This document shows, in pieces, positions 34,668-46,507 of a stretch of 64,000 nt of DNA. The DNA is from Chamaecrista fasciculata. Taxonomy: Eukaryota; Streptophyta; Magnoliopsida; Fabales; Fabaceae. The notes under the pieces were generated by a model. It searched no databases. It saw only the letters and a list, made by a program, of their open reading frames with translations, and had not been told where the DNA came from. The position numbers and the translations under genes were made by a program. Position 1 is the first letter of the stretch; each line of letters starts with the position of its first letter. The stretch is from contig QANZ01007028.1 in NCBI GenBank assembly GCA_003254925.1, positions 86,407 to 150,406 on the forward strand. Direction: 5' to 3'.

Positions 34668-35245
34668 ATTTTTTTTTTTTTGCCTGAAATATAATTCATT
34701 TAAAAGCAAGGCAAAGCCAAGCACAGTACAAACAAAAACACAACAAAATAATCCAATCCAATCCTAGCATCAACAATAACACTAGACAAAACATCAAATC
34801 ACGAAGGTGGGGGTTTGCAACCCATCCAAGAGGACTCATCTTCGTGTCAGACAAATTGGCAAGACAATCAGCTGTCAAGTTAACAGATCTAGGGATCCAA
34901 ATAAAGCTACAACCATCTAAAGAACTGGAAACACAAAAAAAAAAACAGACCAGATCGACGCAGTGGGATCCCAGGTCCAGAACACCGCCGCAGAAAACAC
35001 ACGGACACGAGCAGAGAGCATACAGATCTGGGAAGGACAACCGCCGAAAACCACCTAAACTTGGAAACCACCGCCGCAGAAGACACACAGAAAAGAGCAC
35101 CGCCGTAGAAGGCCAAAGCTAGGAGGCACCGCCAACAACTCTAACATGAAATAGGATAAAATCTCTCATAAAAGAGAGAGATGGTCCCTCACGAGAAGAG
35201 GTTTGAGAGAGAACTCGACTCTCATAAAAGAAAGGATTTTTTGGG
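34668..35245 (-). mobile_element. Truncated LINE copy ending in an RNase H fragment
   Basis: On the minus strand the element ends in a poly-A tail (T run at 34668-34681). The words GTTGTTAAACTTGTCTAT before it and GTTGTTAAACCTATCCAT beyond 35245 match at 15 of 18 positions, an aged target duplication. The 3' half encodes FIWIPRSVNLTADCLANL, matching the end of the RNase H domain of plant L1 LINEs (the ANxxAD.LA motif). The 5' half is a Phe/Leu/Arg-rich, GC-rich leader and does not encode RT, so leader and 3' end are joined directly. This resembles the layout of 31007-32058. Confidence 0.75.
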
Positions 35246-35959
35246 CAGCTAGGGTTGTTAAACCTATCCATTGCCCCAAAAGTAAAGAAAAGAATTAAGG
35301 ATAAACAAACACAATCAAAATTAATGATTTTAATTTTCCCTCTTTAAAAACTACTGTGTATTACCATAAAATTACTAACCAAAACCTTTAAATCCTCCCC
35401 ATCCATTTCAATACTTAAATTGTCCATAAGCCATTTTTTAAAAAAATAATTTGTTTAGTCAAAACCCAAATTTAGTTTTCAAGAACACTGTATAAGCCTT
35501 AGCTGAATTGGTCCATTTGGTCTAAAGCCCAAGCCCAACCAAACCAAGCATTGGCAAAATCTTCACCAGAAAAAAAGAACGTTGTTACAAAAAAAAATCC
35601 CATCAGAGGCTATAAATTACTCTGGATTAGTTGACTAAAAAATCAGGAATAGTAATGTTATATATGGTTTCTGAGTATTTCTGACATCTTACTCCAAATG
35701 AAATTAAAATACTAATAGGAAGCTTCAGAAATTTAGAATATCCAACCATCCATTAGCATCCATTTAATCTTAGATCTGCAAATGCACATGCGTGCATTAA
35801 CTTCACGAATTTCTTCATTAGTTAAGTTGAGGCAACTTCACAATTCCACAATGCATCAAAAAGAGAAAAAGTTTCACACTTTTGAAGAAAAAAAAATGCT
35901 ACATAGAGCTTCATTACCCAAGCTATTGATTTTCATAGTCTATCTATCTTATTATAAAA
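35246..35959. other. Intergenic DNA, no gene seen
   Basis: AT-rich. Nothing recognised beyond short homopolymer runs. Confidence 0.4.
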
Positions 35960-37365
35960 CATTTTTTTAACCAAAGACAAATTGATAAAAGCCTCCCAGA
36001 GAATAGGATTGACTGACTCTTTCTAAACACTGTTGGCAGAGGGGCAATCTCTAATAATATGAAGACAATCCTAAAGAATTCCATCACATCTAAGATAGTA
36101 ACAAGAATTGGCCATCCCCTTAACCAATTTGAATTCTTTATAGTAGTTTAGAGGTATAGTGTCGAGAGAGAAAAGAATAGAGTAGAGAGAGAAAGTGTCA
36201 GCATTACACCTATAATGCACTATAGAGGATCCAAATTATTCTCTTAGCAGCCCTCAACTTGTTAACAAGAATACTCTCATAAGCCAGCAATCACAAATGA
36301 GCAAATCCTAGAGGCCTAGGCTACCTCCAAATCGGATCCTTCACAGTAAAATCATTTTCAACCACATCAAAATAGGTAGACTTGACACCTCTGTTATAAA
36401 AACCGGACCGGTTGAACCGCGAATCGGCCAGTGGTCCGGTCCGAATTGAACAAAAAACCGGGCAGGCTGAGAACCGGTCAAAAACCGGGAAAACCGCCTT
36501 GAACCGACCGGTTTTGAGGTTGAACCGGTTCAGTTTTTTTCTAATTTTTTTTTTTTACTTTTTCTTTATTAAAATGATGTTATTTTAAAGAAATTTGTTT
36601 CTTATTATGTTTAGACTCAAAATAATACGTTATTTAATAGTTTTTACTTCAAAATTTGATTTTTTATCCTCCTAATTAATCACTTTCTTACTCAATCCAG
36701 CTTAAATTTAAAGAGTTTACTATATATTTTTATTATATTAAACTAAATATATTATTTTTTATTTATTTAATTATTAACGGTCCGACCCCGGTTGAACCCC
36801 GGTTGAACCATTGAACCTTGAACCGCTGTTTCGGCCGGTTCAATGGTCCGGTTTGAATAACCTTGCTTCACACTAAAATTATCATTATTATTATATCTCC
36901 AAATCACTCTATCCTCTCCTAAGCCCTTATCTCTGGGAACAACAGAATCAAATTTGTTCCAACATCACTCACCATTTGACTTAACAAATTCAGCAACTTC
37001 AGCTCAAGCCTTCAACATCTTCAGTCACACAATTCTTAAACCCTCCTAACCCCTCTCCACACATTTGACTCATAATTCCTTTTAGAGATAGAAGGAATTC
37101 AATCATTGTCCACCTTATACTTTCCTTTAAGAATTCTAACCCAAAGATTGTCTCTTTTTTCAATCAACCCCCAACTCAACCCAACTTCATTAGGAAAGCC
37201 TAGTTAGTTTCTCTCATCTTTCTCAAACCAAGACCACCACAATCCCTCTCTTGACAAACCCTCTCTTAGTTGGTAAGATGAAGTTTCTTAGAATCCTCAT
37301 AATCATCCCAAATAAAGTTTCTACATTGTCTTTCTGCATCTTGTAAGAACAGCACTCATGATAAA
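35960..37365 (-). mobile_element. Decayed LINE reverse-transcriptase 3' region, interrupted by a hAT MITE
   Basis: Minus-strand translation in shifting frames gives the familiar end of a plant L1 ORF2: words like NFIWDD, KLHLTN, GGLGLRKM, LWVRILKGKY on the right part, and DRVIWRYNNNDNFSVK just before the MITE with VKSTYF just after it. Many stops and frameshifts are present, so it is an old fossil. A T run (35961-35968) may be the remains of its poly-A tail. No target duplication was found. Confidence 0.7.
36389..36865. mobile_element. hAT-type MITE inserted in a LINE relic
   Basis: Ends are CTCTGTTATAAAAACCGG and, complemented, CAAGGTTATTCAAACCGG. Flanks CTTGACAC (36381-36388) and CTTCACAC (36866-36873) match at 7 of 8 bases, an 8-base hAT-type target duplication. 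Subterminal DNA is dense in CCGGTTGAACCGG words in both orientations; the centre is AT-rich and non-coding. Confidence 0.85.
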
Positions 37366-37570
37366 ATATTATTATTTTGTACTGTTTAATTTTTAAATAT
37401 TATTTTTAATCTCTAAAATTGTATTTTTTTTGTCATTAAATTTGACTTAGGGATCAAATTATAATACACATTTCAATTATTCAAAAATTAACTGGGTGAG
37501 GAGTACAATTTTGAAGACCTAAATAATAAATTTTGTTAGTTAATATCGATGTAACCAGGAAGAAAAAAAT

Positions 37571-37985
37571 GGCTAAACTGTAAATTTAATCCCATATTTT
37601 TTGTTCAATTCTCAATTTGGTCCTATATTTTTTTGTTATACTTTTGATCCCATACCTTTGTAAAAGATCCCAATTTAGTCCTACTATCATTTTTTATTCC
37701 ATATTTTTTGGTCAACTTGCAGTATTGGTCTTATATCTTTGCAAAAAGATCAACTAACGATTGATCTTTTGCAAAGATATGAGATCACTTCTGCACCTGA
37801 TCAAAAGATATGAAATCAATTCTACAATTGACCCAAAAATATGAGACCAAATATGTAACAAAAAAAATATATGAGACCAAATTGGAACCTGATCCAAAGA
37901 TATGAGACCAAAAGTGCAACAAAAAAGATATGGGACCAAATTGAGAACTTAGCAAAAGATATGGGACCAAATTAGGACTTTGGCC
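37571..37985. mobile_element. Mutator-like foldback MITE just upstream of KAPP
   Basis: Left GGCTAAACTGTAAATTTAATCC pattern (first bases GGCTAAACTG) pairs with the right end, whose complement starts GGCCAAAGTCCTAATTTGG. The arms repeat AATTTGGTCCCATAT words several times, so each arm is itself made of short tandem units. No clean 9-base target duplication. The right end lies about 100 bp before the KAPP start codon, so it probably contributes to the KAPP promoter or 5' leader. Confidence 0.72.
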
Positions 37986-38084
37986 CAGAAAAAACAATTG
38001 AATGCGACCATTTCAAAGCGAGCTTTTCGCGAACCCAAATCCAATCTCCACTCTCTTCTGACGAGAAGAGAGAGAACGAAGAAG

Positions 38085-41000
38085 ATGGCGATGGTAGACA
38101 GCATTGTCACTCTCTGTCTTCTCCTTATGCTTCTTCTGATCTTCCTCATCATCCTCCTTGCCTGCAAACCATGGCGCTTCTTTCTTTCTTCGCGTTCCAT
38201 CAAGGTACCCTTCACTTTCTCTTCCCCAATAATATTCCCATCATTTTATTTTATTTTTTCATTTCTCCAGAGAATTAGGCATCAAACATATTTTCATAAT
38301 AATGATAGTTTTAGTGTGATGCTCTTTATTTGATTACGGGGAAATCCTGGGAAAATCAAATCAACATTCAGAAGTTCTTCTATTCGGATTGACGTTTTCC
38401 TAGTTTTTTCATTTTTCCGTCTAGGGAGGGTTGATTTGAGCTAGTCCCGTGAGTTTGCAGAAAGAAATCGCTGTTGAGGGTTCAGTTTTGCGTATATTTT
38501 TTCAGTTACGTACGGGTGGATCATGCTGCATGAGAGACTTTTGAAGTGATCGGTGTGAAATTATAGATTTTACAATCCAAACATGTTTTGATTCGACAAT
38601 GATCTGGGTTGCTTTTTTCTTTCTTCCTCTAGTTTCTTTGCTGATTCTAATTCAGCTTGTTAATTTGAAAGATCATTGTAGGAATTCGGGTTGATCGATC
38701 AGAAAACATTTTGGCTTGGAGCTTAATAGAGTTGCATGTTTAAATTCATAGCTCAGCACAAATGTTGATTCCATTCATTTCTCTCATATGGTTGTAGTTT
38801 CCATTTATGCACTTGCGTCCTGTCTTGTCAACTTTTTTTAATATCATCTAATTGTTTGATCTATATAATTTAAATTGTATCCATTATGATTAGTGCTGCA
38901 CACCTGCAAGAACGGTTGGGGTTCAGAAAAAACATTTTCTAGTAGTAGTTCATAACCATAGTAAAATTACTCGGTCACTTTTTTTTGAAGTTCTGTTACA
39001 GTTAAAAGAATATTCATGTCCTTAGCTTGCTGAAGCTTTTAATGCTTGAGCGTTACCTGTCAAAGATGAAATGCAAGTACTTGACATGATATTCTTCCTA
39101 TATGACATCTGCTATCTTTTAATTTCGAAAATATCTCTGTTTCATTTCTTCATCTATTTACAACCTATACTTTCACTGATTTGGAAAAACTTTGGTTGTC
39201 AATAGTATGCTCCTGCTTTATTGTATATAAATGATCTCACGGATTCTCTTAATCTAAGTACTTCTTTCTGATTTTAATTTATGAACAATATTATATGCCT
39301 TGTGCATTTGTTGTAATTTTATTATTTTCCAATTTAGCTTATGCTCTTACGTAACCCTTAGTAAATTCTACTTATGTAGGATGGCGACCTAGAGAGGCCC
39401 CTTGTTGTAGATGATTCTAGTGTGTTACATAATCAGAACAATGAATTGCCCAGAGATTATGATCTTGAAGGTGCATGCTTTTTAAATGAAGGCCCTTTTC
39501 GCTCACAGCGAACACAAGGACTTGTTTATAAGCAGAGGCTTCCTCCCGCTTCTCCTAATGTGCCTCAAGGTCTTTCTCCCACTACTAACTTTCAGTCTAT
39601 GTGTTTACTTCTTTTTTTATTTTATCTACTATAATATTTTATGTGACCATGTTCTGTAACTATTTGCAGGTGATAGTTTGGTTTTAGATGTAATTTCTGA
39701 TCCTTCAGAAGATGCTGTATTGGGCCAAACACTTAAGCTGCCCCCAGGCCAGTTAGCAGAAATTCAGAAGCGTAATATAGTGAATATTGAAAACGATAGA
39801 CCACAAGACTCTGTACAAAGAGGCACCTTAGATCAAAGTAATTTCTTAAGACTTTCTCATTAAGAAATTACCTTTATATGTATTTTCAAAGGCTGAATAT
39901 GTGAAACATGTCATCATATCTTTCTGTTAGAAATGCAGGAAGTTGTCTCTCTCTGGAGGTTATCAGTGGTCCTTCTTGTGGAGTTCGTTGTTCTGTACAG
40001 TCAACAAATCCCTCTCATCTACCTCTGACAATGGGAAGAGTTTCTCCAAGTAATTTATTAATAAAGGATTCAGAAGTGTCAGGAAAGCATGCGCTAATAA
40101 ATTGGAATGTAGATGTAAACCTCTTTCTTTTCAATTTTATATGGATTTGGATTTTAGAAGATGTATGTTATATTATTATTGGATGGCTATTAATTTCAGA
40201 GATTGAGATGGGAGTTGATGGATATGGGTAGTCTGAATGGAACACTCTTGAATTCTCTGTGGATCAACCATCCAGACTCTGGCAACAGGCATCGGGGTGA
40301 TCCATTTGAGCTTGCTAATGGAGATATCATAACTCTTGGAACAACATCAAAAGTAGCTGTAAGTAACGACTATGGAGCCTTTGAAACTCAGTTAGAAAGG
40401 GTGGCTTCTTTTGTAGTTTGATTGTTATAGATGCAAACTTGTCCTTATGTTCTTGATATTGGATTTGGATACCATCTTCAAGGTTTTCAGGTTGGATAAA
40501 TTTTAGTTGGTGGTTACACTTGCTGAGGTTTTTCATTCCTCTAAGATCCAAGAATATCTCCTGAAAACTCAATTTTTACATGGAAAGTTTTCGTCAATTT
40601 TTTAAAAATAATTGGAACACCAATTTCATCCTATTTCTGTGTTTCTTGCATGCAGATTTAGGTGGACAATGTTATTGATGTGTAAAACACTATCTTATGA
40701 AAGATTTCTAAACTAAATCAACTCAGAAGTGTAGTTTTTCTTCTTTCTACCACACCCCCTAAATAATAATGATAACTTTATTATTTTTTAAACTCTGTGG
40801 AGGCAGATAGTAAACAATACATTTTAAGAGGAAGATCATTTTTTTATTACCATGAAGGAAAAAATGTGTCTCCTTAAATGATATTACTAAAGTCCTTGTT
40901 ATAAATAAAATTTAAATGGTCTGGTTACTTTTGTTTGTTTTGAACTATATTGTTCCCATGTCTTACTCAGAATAAGTATCCCTCAGTGGTCAATTTTTTA

Positions 41001-44000
41001 TGTTATTATATAACAATTTCAGTTTTTCCTTTCTTTTTGTTTGTTTATTTATTTATTCTTGTAGAAAGTGGTTTCGTCATTAAACCATACTGATTTTGTA
41101 TGTCATGTGATTTTACTATTTGGCAGGTTCACATTACTTCTCAAAATATGCATCAAATTCCCTTTGGAGTGGGTATGGCATCAGATCCCATGGCTTTACG
41201 TCGAGGTGGAAAAAAGCTGTCTATGGAAGATGTTTGCTACTATCAATGGCCTCTACCTGGGCTGGATCAGGTTCTGGACTTCATTGCACCTCTCAACCAC
41301 AGTCTATTCTGCGTTTTTGTTTTGCACTTTCTTTTGGAAGCTAATCCACCTATATGCCTAACTTGCAGTTTGGACTATTTGGTATTTGTGATGGGCATGG
41401 TGGAGATGCAGCGGCCAGATCTGCTAGCAAGTTAGTATTTTATGAGTTGGCTCTGCCATGTTTGATGTCTTCTAGTCTTTTATGAAACTTATATTTCATT
41501 GCATGCATGTTCTGTTGTTTGCCATATTTTAACAGTGGTGGTCTCTATCAAGATGAACATCATAGTCATGTTGTGTGAGATTTTTTCTCTCCTTGGTTCT
41601 GAAACCATATGATTTAGTAATGGTTCATATTATCTTGAACTTTCTTATTTTGTCTATGTCCCCGCTGTATCAATTTTTGTCTTGTATGATCCAGTAACTT
41701 AAACAATATAGACTATATAGGTCTATGTTGTCTCAGTGAATTTTTATACTGTAATTGATCAAACTATTTATGAAGCATATTGTGTAAAATTTATATAGAC
41801 AAACTTCATAAGTTACCTACACTTGTACGTTGATGAGGATGTTATCATTAGCATATCCAACATCCTCCCTGGCCTGCTGTAACTTTTTGGGGCTACTTTT
41901 TGGTCTTTCCTGAACTAATCATTTAAAAAGCATTAATGGACTTTGAGACTCCTAGTGTAACCAAGAGTTTTTTGCCATTTCCATGCATTTAACTGTATGA
42001 AAAAATTCGTTTAAAACTTCTCAACCTTTTTAAATAATAATGGTAAAATATAACAGTTCAAACACTTCAGAAGATCAAGCTAACGTCCTTCTGAAGTAAC
42101 TCGAGTCCCTCCTCACAGATACCATAAACTATGTGACTCCAGTCTTGTGGTTATGTGGTGACTATAAAGCTAATTGACTTTGACTCTATTGTGATATGTG
42201 AGTATAAAGAATTGCTACTTGCATAATAAATTTCCCAACAGCATTTGCCAATAGTCAAAATGCCAACAACCTTCAGTCAGTCATGATCCATATTACTTAT
42301 CTAAAGTTATCGTGTTCCTCACTATTTGAACTTCACTAATTTTTCTGCAATTCTTTTCAGACTGTTTCCTGAGACAGTTGCGAGTATATTATCAGATTCA
42401 TTAAGAAGAGAGAGGGTTTTAACACTCCATGATGCATCAGATGTTCTTAGAGATGCTTTTTCTCAAACAGAAGCAAACATGAATCACCATTATGAGGTAT
42501 TATCTTTTTCCTGTTGAATATTTTTGTTAAACTTGTCTGTACCATTGGGGAGTTTTTCTTTACCACTTAAATGACAATTTGGCATTGTTGTCATCAGATT
42601 TTTCTATTTCCTTGAATCAGTTTTCAATGATTAGTTGAGTACATTGTGTGATCTGTTACACTTAGCCAAAGTCACCTTCTGCTTCAAATATTGGCTTAAA
42701 GATAATTCTTTCATTTGCTAGCATCACCTGTAACACATTGGTTTTTCAAAAAGAGCCACTAAGAGGGTAGAGTTGACCAAGAATCTAAGAATTTATTCTA
42801 TTGATGGAACTATACATTCGATTTATCATTGCGATAATGTTTATCAGTACAAGTATGCATGCTCTTAGGGCATTTTTCCATCATAAAGTTGTTTCTATTT
42901 CCCTCTATAATGAAATTTTGTTTGGGTATGGGCTGAGAGATCCAAAGGTCCTTGATGAGGGATAGACTATTAAATCTGTATGATAGATTCTGAAGAGCTT
43001 CACAGTGCTATCTTTGGCTGTGAGATGCTTAACTGATTACTACTTCTCCATCAATATTGATTTTAAGAATTTATGAACTAAACTCGTTTCAATTACTGTT
43101 TTTTATGACGAAGGTATCTAGTACCCTCCTTCTGTGGAAGAAGATAATGTAATAGACTTCTTGGCTTTATTTTTTCTTCCTCCCTGTTTAACTTGGGGAT
43201 TTAGAAATGGGTTCTTAGAGACTAATGATAGCATAAAATTATGGTGGATTGTTGGTTACAAGTGTGTTGCAATTTCAATGGGTTTACAATTTTTCGCACT
43301 TTTTACTGTGGAGCCAATCAAGTTTCTTCCATAAATGCTTGGTTCAAAATCATGTTTTTCTTTGATTTGTTTGTCCCCCATTTTTTTCTTTTATTTTCCT
43401 GTTGAGCATGTGCTTAAACACATGCAGTGAAGAAGCTTAAACACTGATACAAACACCTGACATAACAAGATTTGAAGTACCACCAGAAGCCTGGATCTTT
43501 CTTAACAAACACGAAAAGGAACCATCTCCTTGCTCTATATTCTCAGTTGTACAGAAGTGATACATTGTTCTTTCCCTTTCTTTTTTTTTTTTTTTTTTTN
43601 TTTTTTTTTTTTTTTTTTTGGTGTTTTTGAGGGAGTTTATTTGACTTTGTCGTCTTGAGCTGTAGTAAATATTTGCGTCGACACGTTGCAATCGAAGCTT
43701 AAATTGTGGCTAGCAAGTAAACTTGTATCTTTCATAAATTGATATTAATTATATTCTCATTTAAATTTTAGATTAATCTTGTACAATTAGACTATATGAT
43801 AATGATTTGGAGCCATAGGTTGGTCGGGAACCTAACACTTACCAGGAAAAAGTGCCTTCTTCATATTAACTCATTAGTGATCCCATTTGTTTTATTAAAT
43901 AAAAGATGCAAATCTTAATTATTCCCTGATCCTCATATATATAAATTTCTTTCTTCTGATGACAGCAACTCACACAATATATATATATATATATATATAT

Positions 44001-45941
44001 ATTCTTCTTTCAATGTTTTGTAATTTCATGGCTATGGTTCACAGTTTTATACTTTCTCTAAACACACTGCAGGGATGTACAGCAACAGTGCTACTGGTGT
44101 GGGCTAATGGTGATGAAAATTTCTATGCACAATGTGCAAATGTTGGAGACTCTTCCTGTGTTATGAAGTATGTTTCTTAGCACAACTTAGTAGAATCTTG
44201 CATGGGTTATGTATAAGCAAGATGACAACTGGGCTATGAGATTTAAATTAGTAGTTCTAATGGCTTATACTTTTTTACTTTTCTCATCGCTTTGAAATGC
44301 ATGCATTTTGTTTATTTTATAATAATTGTATGTGACTGTAAACCCTTCCCATATCAATGATTCCATAAATTGTGCTAGGAAAAATTGGTTAGTGGAGCTA
44401 ATGTTACATTATTTTGATTGCATTTGCATTTGTGGCATTCTATTATTTTGTCTAGTTACAATTCCATATGCAACAATTATAGTCACATATAGACTATTTC
44501 TCGTACTTGGGTGTTACACTTGGTAGTTTTGGAATTCTCGTAACTATACTGTAATGCCCTTATTGAACTAATCATTGTGTATCTTTGCCAGTGTTGATGG
44601 GGAACAAATCAAGATGTCTGAAGATCATAAGATAGCAAATTATTCTGAAAGACTCAGAATTGAAGAAAGTGGTGAGCCATTGAAAGATGGGGAAACACGA
44701 CTATATGGTATAATGTGGAAAAGGACATTTTTCTGAGTTATAAAATTGAGTGACAAATTACTGATGCTGGTTGCCGACAACTCGGCTATGAATATTTGCA
44801 GGTATAAATCTTGGAAGGATGCTTGGGGACAAATTTCTCAAACAGCAGGATTGCCGGTTTAGTTCAGAGCCTTTTATAAGTCAAGTGGTTCATATTAATC
44901 AAGCAAGTAGGGCTTTTGCCATTCTAGCTAGGTACTTTTTCTTCCCATCTTTTCATTTATCAACTTCTTAACACTTCTGAACAAGTTATTAAGATTTCGA
45001 TTTAAATCTTAACATCTTACGAGTTTATGATGTTATCTAGACAAATCAATTCCCTCTATTTATTAGGATCTCATTAATATCTTGTTACAAAACAAATTTG
45101 ATTATGTAATATCTAGGCTAACTTCTAATCAGATTTGATTCATAACATATCTCAATCTTATATATATGATCTTACGATCTAGTTATAAAAATTAACCTTT
45201 TCTTAAAGAAAAATAATTAAATATTACTCCAACAAGTTTAGGTGTTCTGCGAAAAATTTCAAATTAAATATCACTCCAATCTTGATTTTACATAATGTTA
45301 AGTTTGTTGGGAATGTTGAATATGTTAGATTTGAATATATATATTCTTCTTGATCCAAAAAAAAAACAAAACTTACAAGTTCAAGGTCCGAGTTTACATT
45401 TGAGTTTACCCCTCCTCTTTGAGTCTACTAAAACTCTCAATCTCGACAACCTTGCTTCTGAATATTTTCTTTCCTAAATGTTTTGTATAAAACTAGTTGA
45501 ACCGATGACTTAGCTTTATTTTGTGAAGGACAAAATTAGCTGTTTAAATGTCTACCATGTGTAGACTTTTTTACATTTGATTTGATTGCATTTTACATAC
45601 AACTTCGGCATTTTCAAATTTTACAGCGATGGGTTGTGGGATGTCATCAGCATGAAGAAGGCAATTCAGCTAGTGCTTCAGGTTTATATGTTTTTCAGAA
45701 TATAGTGTTTCAAAACACTGTTTGTTTTGCTGCTTTTCCCACTAATCTGATCTAACGGTTTCTTTATCATTTGACTGCACAGGCGAGAGAAAGATACTCC
45801 TCAGCTGAAGAGAATTCAGCGCAAAAGATTGCTAGTTTCTTGGTGAGTGAAGCTAGAACACTCAGAACAAAAGATAACACTTCTGTAATTTTCTTAGATT
45901 TTGATAACTTCGCCAGACGCTCTTGTAAAGCTGAGTCCTAG
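38085..45941 (+). CDS. KAPP: Kinase-associated protein phosphatase (signal anchor, FHA domain, PP2C), 13 exons
   Basis: A type 2C Ser/Thr phosphatase that binds phosphorylated receptor-like kinases through its FHA domain and damps their signalling at the plasma membrane. Exons: 38085-38204, 39380-39569, 39670-39837, 39931-40114, 40200-40358, 41127-41270, 41369-41430, 42361-42496, 44073-44167, 44592-44707, 44802-44931, 45627-45681, 45783-45941. Residues 8-28 form a membrane anchor (CLLLMLLLIFLIILLACKPW). The FHA domain, about residues 175-265, shows GRVSPSN, SEVSGKHALI and DMGSLNGTLLN. The PP2C domain, about 300-570, shows MEDV, FGLFGICDGHGG (metal-binding Asp), GCTATVLLVW, ANVGDSS, GINLGRMLGD, ASDGLWDVIS and RTKDNTSV. 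Total coding length is 1718 bases, one short of 573 codons. All junctions fit except exon 3 to 4, where the donor reads CAAAGTAATT and the frame is off by one; AG|GTAATT would restore AGA AAT (Arg-Asn). Expected protein about 572 residues (Arabidopsis about 581). Confidence 0.94.
43580..43619. repeat. Poly-T tract in a KAPP intron
   Basis: About 40 T's with one undetermined base at 43600, in intron 8. Its true length is uncertain. Confidence 0.95.
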
Positions 45942-45973
45942 TTTGAATTAGGAGCTTAATGTAACAACAGCGG

Positions 45974-46319
45974 CTAGGAAGCATGGACACTTCATTTTGA
46001 AGGCGTGTCGCCGTGTCAGACACGTGTCAGTGTCCGACACTCGTATGACACCGACACGACACATATCTATAAATTTTAGAATATAAATCAATTTTTTGTA
46101 ACTTTAACATGATAGGCAAGAGAAAATAATAATAAATATGACATATATTATGAATAAAAATTGTAATTTTTAATTTTTTCATTAAAAATTATGAATATTT
46201 AATTATTTATATATATAAATATATGCCGTGTCGTGTCGCGTAATTTTGAGAGTTTGACGTGTCGCTGTGTCCGTGTCCGTGTCGTGTCCCGTGTCCGTGT
46301 CAGTGTCCATGCTTCATAG
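45974..46319. mobile_element. hAT-type MITE in the KAPP 3' flank
   Basis: The ends CTAGGAAGCATGGACAC and GTGTCCATGCTTCATAG are inverted copies with two mismatches. A perfect 8-base repeat AACAGCGG lies at 45966-45973 and 46320-46327. Subterminal DNA consists of GTGTCCGTGTC-type words, inverted on the two sides; the centre is AT-rich and non-coding. It begins 32 bases after the KAPP stop codon, so it very probably lies in the 3' untranslated region. Confidence 0.93.
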
Positions 46320-46329
46320 AACAGCGGTG

Positions 46330-46507
46330 ATTAAAATATCATGAGAAAAATTATATTTTAGTTTTTTTGATAACACTGTTTGCTAGTTTCTTAGATTTTC
46401 TTATATAATGTTTTTTTTCCTTTTCATTATTGGAATTTGATAATTTTTCTTGCTTCTCGTCCTCAAGTTATGGAATTAAAATATCATGAGAAAAATTATA
46501 TTTTAGT
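46330..46507. repeat. Direct repeat of 33 bases beside the KAPP MITE
   Basis: The 33 bases at 46330-46362 (starting ATTAAAATATCATGAGAAA) recur identically at 46475-46507. The first copy starts two bases after the hAT target duplication. Confidence 0.9.

Noticed and set aside
37754-38215. Minus-strand frames rich in 'FGLISL' repeats
   Set aside because: They are the short tandem units of a foldback MITE arm and antisense of KAPP exon 1.
43437-43691. Poly-Lys open frame
   Set aside because: Translation of the complement of a poly-T tract in a KAPP intron.
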